Positions 12,221 through 19,050 of a stretch of DNA of 19,050 nucleotides are shown in pieces (the first letter of the stretch is position 1; every line of letters starts with the position of its first letter). The notes beneath the pieces were generated by a model. The model saw nothing but the letters and a program-made list of their open reading frames with translations, made no database searches and had not been told where the DNA came from. The position numbers and the translations under genes were made by a program. Origin of the DNA: Qingrenia yutianensis (GTDB taxonomy: Bacteria > Bacillota > Clostridia > UMGS1810); contig NZ_JACRTE010000021.1 of the NCBI RefSeq assembly GCF_014385105.1, positions 1-19,050 on the forward strand. Direction: 5' to 3'.

Positions 12221-14836
12221 TTATTATCGCTGATTTTAACAATTACAACGCTTTGCTCTATGGCAATAACTGTATTTGCCGATGATACCGTCAATGATGT
12301 GGTGAAAGTAGGTATTAACGCAGAGTTTAAGCCGTTTGAATATTACGAGGGTGACGAGCTGAAAGGCTTTGATGTTGAGCTGATGGATTTAATCGGCGAG
12401 AAAATCGGCAGAAAAATTGAATTTGTCAATATGGATTTTGATGCGCTCATTCCGGCTGTTTTAAGCGGAAGAGTTGACTGTGCGATTTCCGCGATTACTG
12501 TTACGGAAGATAGGGATAAAGTGATTGATTATTCGAGAGAATATTTGAGAACAACGACAGTAACCTTTGAAAACGGTCAAATAAGCCGCAAGTACGGAGA
12601 AGATTATGCGATTGTTTTCCGTGACGGTGTTGCTCAAGCCAAATACAGGTCAATCATAATACCTACGGATTATGAGAAGTTATATATGAATATTGACGAT
12701 GCTTTAAGCGATTTATCTCAAAACAGAACCGTCGGAAAGCTCATAGAAAAATATGATTTGAACCAACCGCTGGACGAAACAAAAGAAAATATTGAATATA
12801 TGGATGTGCGCGGTTGTGGTACTCTTGGCGCAAAAACAGTGGAAATAGAAATACCCGTTTCGGCAAGCAAATGGGCAGCAGACAGCATTGAAACCGCAAG
12901 AAAAATAAATATTATAAGCGGAAACTGTAACTTCCCCGGGGCAATTACCCGTGAAGAATTTTGTGAACTTGTATTCAATTATATTAAAAATTTTCCCGGA
13001 TCGGCTTTCTCGGTGGGTATAATAAAACCTCCTTTTACCGATACGGATAATGAACATATTGAAGTGCTGAACGCATTGGGCATTGTCAAAGGAAAATCCG
13101 AAACGGAGTTTGCACCGAACGATTCGCTTACACGTGAAGAAGCCGTAGCCATTCTTTATCGTATGATAAACAAAATATATCCCGGCTGGGATGCGACGGC
13201 GCAATACTTTGATTTTGCCGACAGCGCGGAAATTTCCGAATGGGCAATGAATGATATTCAAGTCATCTGCAATATGGGTATTATGCAGGGCGTGGGCGAT
13301 AACAGATTTGCTCCAAAGGAGTTATATACCACCGAACAGGCTGTTGCAACGCTTGTGAGGGTATATAATAATTTTTCAAAATCAAATGATATATCAAACG
13401 CCGAGAATTTGTCTTACAGCCAAATAAAAGATTTGCAAGAGTCTGTAAACAACGGTCATTTTCCGTGGCGGCTCGACTATAAGCAAGTCATTATGAATTT
13501 TCTTTCCAACAAGGGTGAAAAAGCCGAAAACGGCGAACTCGTTGCTTTTGCCGGTGACGGAGAAAAATGCAGCGGCAACTATAAAATAGGAAACAGCATT
13601 TATACTCTTGAATTGTTTAAGCCTATTGATAAAGGCGAAACAGGTATTTGGATAGTAAAATCGTGTGCCAAAAAAGACGTTATCGGCGGTGTCGATGGGG
13701 AAACAGAAATAAGTGTTTCCGACTTGACTTTTGCCGATAAGCTGAACGCACAAATGCCTGCGGATAAAAACTATATGTTTTCTCCGCTGTCCGTTAAGAT
13801 GGCTCTTGCACTTGCCGCTAACGGAGCAGAGGGCGATACAAAGAATGAAATATTAAACACTCTTGGCGTAAAAAATCTTGACGAATTTAACACGCTTTCA
13901 AAGGATTTGATAAAAAGGTACTCTCAAACCGATATTTTGAGCCTTAATATTGCAAATTCAATATGGATCAACAAGGACAAAACAACACAGAATTTCAGCA
14001 AAAACTTTAAGAATATCGCAACGGAGTATTATAATGCTGATGTTAAGACGGTTGATAATAAAAATGCAATCGGTGAAATCAATTCTTGGGTGAAGGATAA
14101 AACAAAAGGCAAAATTCCGCAGATTATTGATAATGCCGATAACTTTTGGGCAATGCTTATCAATGCAATTTACTTTAAGGGCGCTTGGGAAAATGAGTTC
14201 AGCACATCTCTTACAAAACCCGATGAGTTTACTAATGCGGACGGAACAAAAACGCAAACAGACTTTATGAATAAAACAAGCTGGATTCCGTACGCGGAAA
14301 CAAAATCTGCAAAGATAATTGAATTACCGTATAAAAACAGAGTTGATAAATTCTCGGATAGCGGTGAGCACATCGGCACCGATAGCTTTGATGACCTTGA
14401 TTTGAGTATGTATTTAATGCTTGCGGATAGCGGAATAAATGCAGAACGAGAGCTTGATACCGCAATCACCGACGAGAATTTTAAGCGTACATATACAAAA
14501 CTTTCAATGCCGAAATTTAAGATTGAGTATTCCGAACGTCTTAATGATACGCTAAAAAACATCGGCATTAAAACGGCTTTCGACACCAAAACAGCCCGGT
14601 TTGAAAAAATGTTTGATTCGGGCAATATGTGGTTTACCGATACAATCCATAAGACATTTATCAGCGTGGACGAAAAAGGAACTGAAGCCGCCGCCGTAAC
14701 CGCAATCGGTATGGCAGGCTCATCACTTCCGCCGGAGCCAATAGAGCTTAAATTTAATAAACCGTTCTATTTTGCAATTCGTGATAATACAAGCGGAGAA
14801 ATTCTGTTTATGGGAAGATATGCTTTTGCAGAATAA
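12212..14836 (+). CDS. Chimeric secreted protein: reduced amino-acid-binding domain, SLH triplet, serpin
   Basis: This 874-residue exported chimera has a signal peptide at 1-24 (cleavage after FA-DD). Residues about 30-115 match the first half of a family 3 solute-binding domain (KVGINAEFKPFEYYEGDELK, GFDVELMDLIGEKIG, DALIPAVLSGRVDCAISAIT). Its C-terminal helix (LSDLSQNRTVGKLIEKYDL) follows after only about 50 residues, so much of the ligand cleft is missing. Three SLH repeats (about 218-265, 273-320, 332-390) anchor the protein to the wall. A short unrecognised domain (about 400-495) precedes a serpin, about 501-873. The serpin keeps the hinge GTEAAAVT (823-830) expected of inhibitory members and ends with FNKPFYFAI and LFMGRYAF. 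Counting P17 at E821 gives P1 S837 and P1' S838, followed by LPPE as in alpha-1-antitrypsin. Target proteases are not known; a small P1 suggests elastase- or subtilisin-like enzymes (inference). Last gene of the operon. Confidence 0.92.
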   Translation: MKKLLSLILTITTLCSMAITVFADDTVNDVVKVGINAEFKPFEYYEGDELKGFDVELMDLIGEKIGRKIEFVNMDFDALIPAVLSGRVDCAISAITVTEDRDKVIDYSREYLRTTTVTFENGQISRKYGEDYAIVFRDGVAQAKYRSIIIPTDYEKLYMNIDDALSDLSQNRTVGKLIEKYDLNQPLDETKENIEYMDVRGCGTLGAKTVEIEIPVSASKWAADSIETARKINIISGNCNFPGAITREEFCELVFNYIKNFPGSAFSVGIIKPPFTDTDNEHIEVLNALGIVKGKSETEFAPNDSLTREEAVAILYRMINKIYPGWDATAQYFDFADSAEISEWAMNDIQVICNMGIMQGVGDNRFAPKELYTTEQAVATLVRVYNNFSKSNDISNAENLSYSQIKDLQESVNNGHFPWRLDYKQVIMNFLSNKGEKAENGELVAFAGDGEKCSGNYKIGNSIYTLELFKPIDKGETGIWIVKSCAKKDVIGGVDGETEISVSDLTFADKLNAQMPADKNYMFSPLSVKMALALAANGAEGDTKNEILNTLGVKNLDEFNTLSKDLIKRYSQTDILSLNIANSIWINKDKTTQNFSKNFKNIATEYYNADVKTVDNKNAIGEINSWVKDKTKGKIPQIIDNADNFWAMLINAIYFKGAWENEFSTSLTKPDEFTNADGTKTQTDFMNKTSWIPYAETKSAKIIELPYKNRVDKFSDSGEHIGTDSFDDLDLSMYLMLADSGINAERELDTAITDENFKRTYTKLSMPKFKIEYSERLNDTLKNIGIKTAFDTKTARFEKMFDSGNMWFTDTIHKTFISVDEKGTEAAAVTAIGMAGSSLPPEPIELKFNKPFYFAIRDNTSGEILFMGRYAFAE

Positions 14837-14840
14837 ACGC

Positions 14841-14884
14841 AGAAAGGCTCGCTGCCGTATTTTGCGGCAACGAGCCTTTCTTTA
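14841..14884. terminator. Bidirectional intrinsic terminator between serpin gene and Hsp20 fragment
   Basis: GAAAGGCTCG (14842-14851) pairs with CGAGCCTTTC (14871-14880), and TGCCG (14853-14857) with CGGCA (14865-14869), with one mismatch between the stems. Pyrimidine-rich TTTCTTT follows on the plus strand. It lies 4 bp after the serpin stop and 7 bp from the minus-strand Hsp20 fragment, so it can serve both. Confidence 0.88.
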
Positions 14885-14890
14885 ATAAAA

Positions 14891-15082
14891 TTACTCGATA
14901 GCAATTTTGCTTGTTGAATTAAGCTTTTTCTGTTCCTTTTTCGGAAGAACAATGGTCAAGACACCTGATTTATATTTTGCTTTTACATCTTCTGGAGTAA
15001 CATCGCCGACATAAAAGCTCCTTGTGCAAACACCTGCATCAAGGAGGATTTTTGAATCCCCCTTGATGATACTGCGATGCAC
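14891..15082 (-). pseudogene. C-terminal fragment of an Hsp20/alpha-crystallin gene
   Basis: The frame encodes 63 residues; the last about 44 match the end of clostridial small heat-shock proteins: RSFYVGDVTPEDVKAKYKSG, VLTIVLPKKEQKK and a final KIAIE. Intact Hsp20 proteins have about 140-150 residues, so the N-terminal arm and most of the alpha-crystallin domain are missing. The first 19 or so residues of the frame (MHRSIIKGDSKILLDAGVC) do not look like Hsp20, and I found no Hsp20-like sequence in other frames further upstream to about 15220. It is a 5'-deleted pseudogene; the ATG at 15082 has no convincing ribosome site. Confidence 0.8.
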
Positions 15083-15276
15083 ACGGAATTATTGCTCGGC
15101 ACGGCATTGTTGCTGTTTGAAATCAAGGGCGCTGCTTTCTTTGCAAGCATTAAAAATAATTGAAAAGGCACGGTATCTGTATTCCATTTTACGCCTATTT
15201 CTTTCTCAGAAAAAAGGAACAAAACATAAGGTTATTTTTGATACTGTGAAAAAAAATAGAAATTTCAAAAAAACTA
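15083..15276. other. Spacer without recognisable genes
   Basis: About 190 bp between the Hsp20 fragment and the BlaI promoter. Short open frames exist on both strands but show no family similarity, ribosome site or codon pattern that I can support. It probably contains the breakpoint that removed the 5' part of the Hsp20 gene. Confidence 0.55.
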
Positions 15277-15320
15277 TTGACATTCGCTACTACATAGTGT
15301 ATAATAAAAACAGGATGTAG
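15277..15320 (+). promoter_or_regulatory. Consensus promoter with BlaI/MecI-type operator
   Basis: TTGACA (15277-15282) and TATAAT (15300-15305) are separated by exactly 17 bp. TACTACATAGTGTA (15288-15301) fills the spacer and reaches the -10 box; its first nine bases equal the left part of the BlaI/MecI operator consensus TACTACATATGTAGTA (established knowledge). A half site ATGTAG lies at 15315-15320. The position predicts repression by the BlaI-like protein encoded next. Confidence 0.82.
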
Positions 15321-15340
15321 AAACGAAAGGGGATGCTGCA

Positions 15341-15700
15341 ATGAAAATATCAGAAACAGAAATGGAGATTATGAAAATAATCTGGGATAAGAACGGTAAG
15401 GTAACGACGAGCGAGCTTGCCGATAAAATGCCCGATAAGAAGCTTACAACCATATCAACCCTTGCAGGAAGGCTTATCGACAAAGGCTGTTTAAAATCCG
15501 AAAAGATTGGCCGTTCTCATGTTCACGAATACGAAGCGATTATTTCCGAACAGGAATATCAGGCAATGCAAACAAAAGAATTTGTAAAGTCTATTTACCG
15601 CGGAAGTGCAAAAAGCCTTATTTCAGCGCTTTTCAGAGATGAAGCTTTTACAAAGGCAGACATTGACGAGTTTAAAAGATTTATAGAGGAACAGGAGTGA
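15341..15700 (+). CDS. BlaI/MecI/CopY-family transcriptional repressor
   Basis: This 119-residue cytoplasmic regulator opens with the family signature MKISETEMEIMKIIWDKNGKV, followed by the winged helix with TTISTLAGRLIDKGCLKSEK (about 36-55), where TTISTL is the recognition-helix segment. The tail (about 75-119) matches the dimerisation domain, with LISALFRDEAFTKADIDEF. Length is normal for the family. Members bind a palindromic TACTACA-type operator and are cleaved or inactivated after their membrane partner senses a signal; operator-like sequence lies in its own promoter. AAAGGGG (15326-15332) precedes ATG 15341. The M56 partner starts 6 bp after the stop. No beta-lactamase or mecA-like gene is near, so an antibiotic-resistance role is not supported. 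Confidence 0.95.
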   Translation: MKISETEMEIMKIIWDKNGKVTTSELADKMPDKKLTTISTLAGRLIDKGCLKSEKIGRSHVHEYEAIISEQEYQAMQTKEFVKSIYRGSAKSLISALFRDEAFTKADIDEFKRFIEEQE

Positions 15701-15706
15701 TGAAAT

Positions 15707-18700
15707 ATGATAGAATCGGTTATAATATCAACTCTTGCAGGCTCTGTTATATGTACTGCATTGCTGATATTCAAAAACAAAATATTATCGATCCTGAGCG
15801 GTAAGGCTTTATACTACATAAGCTTGCTTGCAATGCTTATATTCATTCTTCCGATGAATATCGGTGAAATATCGCTCCCAAAAGCTCCAATACATCAGCA
15901 AGTTAATGTGACGGAATTTAATACGAAAACAAAGGCAGAAAAAACAGATAACGCACTGATACAAACTGTTCGGCAGGAAGCTCAGCAAGAAACACAGCAT
16001 AATGTACTGCCGAAACCGTCAAAAATCGTAAGAAGATCTAATCCTATTACTATACAGGAGATCTTAATTGCTGTATGGTTGCTTGGGTTTATTATTCTAA
16101 TGTGCAGATACCTCATTTCATACTTCAGATTTAAGAAGAAAATCTGCGGATTTGATACACACGAAGTCATCGACGGCGTGGACGTAATAAAAAGTACGAT
16201 AATATCATCGCCGCTTGTGTTCGGATTTTTTAAGCCAACGCTTGCAATTCCCGAAATCAAGATGAATGAGGACGATTATAACCTTGCAATTAAGCATGAA
16301 ATGGTACACTATAAGCATCACGATTCCTGGTTCAAGCTTTTTGCGGTGATTGTCAATTCGATTTATTGGTTTAATCCGATTACATATCTTATGGTGAATT
16401 TAATCGGCGAAGCGTGTGAATATGCTTGTGATGAACAAGTAACAAAAGAAATGGATATGTCAGACAGGAAGCAGTACAGCACAATGATTCTTTCGATGGT
16501 ATGCCAGACTTCGCCCGCTTTGTCCAGCAACATGGTTAAAAACAAAAAACAGCTTAAAAGGAGGTTTGAGATGATTATGAAAAAGAAAAAATTTAGCGTA
16601 TGGGGAACAACATTGTGTATGGTGCTTATTCTGGTGCTTACCTGCTGCAGTGTAGTATTCGCAAATGAGATCGAACCTTTGGTATCTTCTCTTTTAAAAG
16701 ATGATTATGTTTACATTTCCACTTATGGGGACGGTGGTTATAATGAGTTTGTCCCTGTTCGGAAAAACGGAGAATATTATTTGCCGTTAAGAGAGTTTCT
16801 GAATAAAACAGATATTGAAAATGATAAAATCAAATATAATAACGGAGTAATTACGATTGATTTTTGGACGAATGAAACGACGATGATTTCTACGGGACTC
16901 ATCCCAAACGGCAGCGAAACATCCTATTCACAAACAGAGAACAGAACGAAAATACCGAGCGAATATTCGTGGTCAGCGGTTTGTACGGTTGGCAGTAAAG
17001 AGGTTGAAATCGGGAACGAAAAATACACTTTATCCAATGCCCCGTATATTGAGAACGGAATTACTTATGTTCCTTACGAATATCTTAAAAAACTGAAATT
17101 ATATGAAAACAAGACCAGGAGTGCAAACGAACCGAAAGACAGACGCCAAATAACATCAAAATTTATTTCGTTAATGATGTTCGGTTTTGACAGTGCGAAC
17201 GCTGAATATTATACCGACTACATTCAAATGGAAGTTTTGTTTGGCGAAAATCCCTTTTCAACCTTTTCGGATATGACATACGGTGCGGAAGCAAAACTAT
17301 CGAAAACAGGCTATCGCACAGAATTTGAAGCCAATTTCAATTATTTTGAATCAGATGATGCCCAAAAAGATGATTATGTTTACATTTCCACTTATGGGGA
17401 CGGTGGTTATAATGAGTTTGTCCCTGTTCGGAAAAACGGAGAATATTATTTGCCGTTAAGAGAGTTTCTGAATAAAACAGATATTGAAAATGATAAAATC
17501 AAATATAATAACGGAGTAATTACGATTGATTTTTGGACGAATGAAACGACGATGATTTCTACGGGACTCATCCCAAACGGCAGCGAAACATCCTATTCAC
17601 AAACAGAGAACAGAACGAAAATACCGAGCGAATATTCGTGGTCAGCGGTTTGTACGGTTGGCAGTAAAGAGGTTGAAATCGGGAACGAAAAATACACTTT
17701 ATCCAATGCCCCGTATATTGAGAACGGAATTACTTATGTTCCTTACGAATATCTTAAAAAACTGAAATTATATGAAAACAAGACCAGGAGTGCAAACGAA
17801 CCGAAAGACAGACGCCAAATAACATCAAAATTTATTTCGTTAATGATGTTCGGTTTTGACAGTGCGAACGCTGAATATTATACCGACTACATTCAAATGG
17901 AAGTTTTGTTTGGCGAAAATCCCTTTTCAACCTTTTCGGATATGACATACGGTGCGGAAGCAAAACTATCGAAAACAGGCTATCGCACAGAATTTGAAGC
18001 CAATTTCAATTATTTTGAATCAGATGATGCCCAAAAAGAAGGAAATGTTAAAATAAAGCTGAATAAAGTAACACGTATATATAGTAAAGGCAGTGATATA
18101 GAGGGATTATTTACAGTAGAAAAGAACGGTGAAATCATTTATGATAATCAAAAAGGTTATATCATGCAGCTTCCGTGTCCTGCGGGCGATGGAGTATTGG
18201 ATTTTCAAAATACAAAAGTAAAAATCGGTGAATTAAACATTACTGCGTTTTTTACAGGTCTTAACAATGTCCCCGAGGAATACGATGAACGCTTGATAGA
18301 AGCTGCAGAAATAATCAAGCTCCCAAATACGGTCAAAAAATTTATAGTTCCCTCTGCCGTTAAGCTAAATGGTATAAATGTGAGCCGCGGAAGTAAGCTA
18401 TACAGTCATTTTTGGTATAATCCCGAAAAGAAGTTTATTGATGTTAACATAGGGTTTGATAATTTTATCGAAGACAATGACAATCCTATGGAGCAGTACC
18501 GTATAAACAGTGAATTGAATTCAAAAATGACAGTCATTGACGAGAATACCATCTCGGCAGAGCTGTATCTCACAGAGGGGAATAATAACAGAATTGATTC
18601 CTTTGATGCAATAATCACATTTTTGCCCGATGAAGGATTTGAATTGAAATCTACAGACGGTAAATATATTATTAAAGGACAGACAGAAGATTTTGTTCCG

Positions 18701-18766
18701 CAATGGCAGTGGACTGAAGAACAAAGGAATACTCCTGTGCCTGCAGTGGTAATGATTGATGAATAA
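15707..18766 (+). CDS. BlaR1/MecR1-like M56 membrane metalloprotease with duplicated outer domain
   Basis: This 1019-residue sensor-protease has membrane segments at about residues 4-22, 33-50, 116-136 and 300-320. The M56 zinc site is HEMVH (H197, E198, H201) with E238 in the ACEYACDE segment as likely third ligand. After the last helix the outer part contains two identical 223-residue repeats (332-554 and 555-777), each with stalk-like features such as FVPVRKNGEYYLPLREFL and GITYVPYEYLKKLKLYE, then a unique 778-1019 region. BlaR1 proteins normally end in a penicillin-binding sensor with an STYK-type motif and have about 600 residues; I see none here, so the signal is not a beta-lactam by this route. 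It should act on the BlaI-like repressor encoded upstream (family knowledge). AGGAG (15693-15697) lies within the repressor's last codons, 9 nt from ATG 15707. No clear terminator follows. Confidence 0.93.
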   Translation: MIESVIISTLAGSVICTALLIFKNKILSILSGKALYYISLLAMLIFILPMNIGEISLPKAPIHQQVNVTEFNTKTKAEKTDNALIQTVRQEAQQETQHNVLPKPSKIVRRSNPITIQEILIAVWLLGFIILMCRYLISYFRFKKKICGFDTHEVIDGVDVIKSTIISSPLVFGFFKPTLAIPEIKMNEDDYNLAIKHEMVHYKHHDSWFKLFAVIVNSIYWFNPITYLMVNLIGEACEYACDEQVTKEMDMSDRKQYSTMILSMVCQTSPALSSNMVKNKKQLKRRFEMIMKKKKFSVWGTTLCMVLILVLTCCSVVFANEIEPLVSSLLKDDYVYISTYGDGGYNEFVPVRKNGEYYLPLREFLNKTDIENDKIKYNNGVITIDFWTNETTMISTGLIPNGSETSYSQTENRTKIPSEYSWSAVCTVGSKEVEIGNEKYTLSNAPYIENGITYVPYEYLKKLKLYENKTRSANEPKDRRQITSKFISLMMFGFDSANAEYYTDYIQMEVLFGENPFSTFSDMTYGAEAKLSKTGYRTEFEANFNYFESDDAQKDDYVYISTYGDGGYNEFVPVRKNGEYYLPLREFLNKTDIENDKIKYNNGVITIDFWTNETTMISTGLIPNGSETSYSQTENRTKIPSEYSWSAVCTVGSKEVEIGNEKYTLSNAPYIENGITYVPYEYLKKLKLYENKTRSANEPKDRRQITSKFISLMMFGFDSANAEYYTDYIQMEVLFGENPFSTFSDMTYGAEAKLSKTGYRTEFEANFNYFESDDAQKEGNVKIKLNKVTRIYSKGSDIEGLFTVEKNGEIIYDNQKGYIMQLPCPAGDGVLDFQNTKVKIGELNITAFFTGLNNVPEEYDERLIEAAEIIKLPNTVKKFIVPSAVKLNGINVSRGSKLYSHFWYNPEKKFIDVNIGFDNFIEDNDNPMEQYRINSELNSKMTVIDENTISAELYLTEGNNNRIDSFDAIITFLPDEGFELKSTDGKYIIKGQTEDFVPQWQWTEEQRNTPVPAVVMIDE
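16700..18037 (+). repeat. Perfect tandem duplication, two 669-bp units
   Basis: 16700-17368 and 17369-18037 look identical base for base on reading. The period is 223 codons, so the frame is kept. Both unit boundaries fall in AAAAGA, which also occurs at the end of unit 2, so short homology could have guided the event. It could also be an assembly artefact. Confidence 0.92.
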
Positions 18767-18797
18767 TAAGCAACATAATACGGCTTGGTCTGCCTAG

Positions 18798-18926
18798 ATT
18801 GACGAAACCAAAAAGACCATAACCATAAAGGAAACACAAAACGCAAAGCAAGTATTCTTTAAAAACCGTGAAATCGGTATAGAAACAATTATGAAGCTTG
18901 TTTCTAAAGGATACAAAATAGGATAG
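18798..18926 (+). pseudogene. Possible gene remnant without start
   Basis: An open frame of 42 codons follows a TAG at 18795-18797. It ends in TAG with a plausible protein-like sequence (VFFKNREIGIETIMKLVSKG near the end). No start codon with a ribosome site is present. It could be the 3' end of a gene whose front was lost, next to the incoming mobile-element sequence. I do not recognise the family. Confidence 0.3.
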
Positions 18927-18967
18927 TATACGAGACTATCCCAAATTTTGTGTAAAGTCTATACAAG

Positions 18968-19008
18968 ACCTCCAAGATGATATATAATAAAAATATCATT
19001 TTGGAGGT
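18968..19008 (+). promoter_or_regulatory. RBS-masking hairpin with promoter-like sequence in its loop
   Basis: The 16-nt arms 18968-18983 and 18993-19008 pair with one G-U pair. The right arm includes the ribosome site GGAGG (19003-19007) of the gene at 19016. TATAAT at 18983-18988 lies in the loop; the -35 position 17 bp upstream is TATACA (18960-18965), a weak match. Confidence 0.75.
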
Positions 19009-19015
19009 TTTAGTT

Positions 19016-19050
19016 ATGCCTAAGTACAAATTAAGTCCCGAAGAAAGGGC
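19016..19050 (+). CDS. 5' end of a gene, probably transposase (partial)
   Basis: Only 11 full codons are visible (MPKYKLSPEER). GGAGG (19003-19007) is 8 nt from ATG 19016. The residues are too few for a family call. A transposase or helix-turn-helix OrfA is suggested by the KLSPEER-type start, the upstream terminus-like sequence and the RBS-masking hairpin. It runs off the end of the window. Confidence 0.5.
   Translation, partial: MPKYKLSPEER

Larger units (their letters stand above)
18934..19050 (+). mobile_element. Probable left part of an insertion sequence (runs off the window)
   Basis: GAGACTATCCC followed by AAATTTTGTGTAAAG (18932-18956) looks like an insertion-sequence terminus of the kind seen in IS256-type elements (from memory, weak). 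The short non-coding leader, the RBS-masking hairpin and a gene start at 19016 fit the left end of an IS. The right end, target duplication and most of the gene lie outside the window, so the family cannot be fixed. Confidence 0.4.

Noticed and set aside
15341..18766. Beta-lactam resistance operon (blaI-blaR1)
   Set aside because: No penicillin-binding sensor domain is visible in the M56 protein, and no beta-lactamase or PBP2a-like gene is in the window.

Overview
The window looks like an accessory, partly decayed chromosomal segment from a low-GC, Gram-positive, probably gut-associated clostridium (Oscillospiraceae/Ruminococcaceae-like; the genus cannot be set from sequence alone). The evidence is the AT-rich codon use, strong GGAGG ribosome sites, sigma-A-type promoters, Sec signal peptides, three proteins ending in S-layer homology (SLH) triplets, and a BlaI/BlaR1-type pair. 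I see no rRNA, tRNA or CRISPR array.

Layout. 1-2.4 kb: hairpin- and repeat-rich leader DNA, a DUF3560 gene typical of mobile elements, a terminator, a self-regulated-looking small XRE regulator with a flavin-type PPOX protein, a relic of a PPC/DUF296 gene, and a small membrane protein. 2.4-5.05 kb: a truncated stalk-domain gene, then a secreted M28 zinc peptidase carrying SLH repeats, closed by a terminator. 5.1-5.35 kb: N-terminal scrap of a large serine recombinase on the minus strand. 5.56-8.43 kb: a promoter, a tiny Arg-rich ORF whose stop lies on the base of a strong terminator, a second tiny ORF, then a secreted protein with eight PepSY domains (four 417-bp units) and SLH repeats. 8.5-14.9 kb: a tight five-gene operon encoding a lipoprotein, a small membrane protein, a membrane-tethered phosphate-binding-like protein, a stalk/DUF4829-type secreted protein, and a chimera of a reduced amino-acid-binding domain, SLH repeats and an inhibitory-type serpin. 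14.9-15.1 kb: a 3' fragment of an Hsp20 gene on the minus strand. 15.28-18.77 kb: a BlaI/MecI repressor with consensus promoter and operator, and an M56 (BlaR1-like) membrane protease whose outer region contains a perfect 669-bp tandem duplication. 18.9-19.05 kb: the start of a probable mobile-element gene whose RBS is buried in a hairpin with a promoter-like sequence in its loop.

How the parts may work together (inference). Most proteins are exported or surface-displayed. One is a surface peptidase (M28), two carry domains known from protease inhibition (PepSY array, serpin), and one is a membrane protease sensor (M56) with its repressor. A surface proteolysis/antiproteolysis locus is a reasonable working idea, but nothing in the sequence proves a shared pathway. 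The many truncated genes, chimeras, tandem duplications and a copied intergenic cassette show that the region is being actively rearranged.
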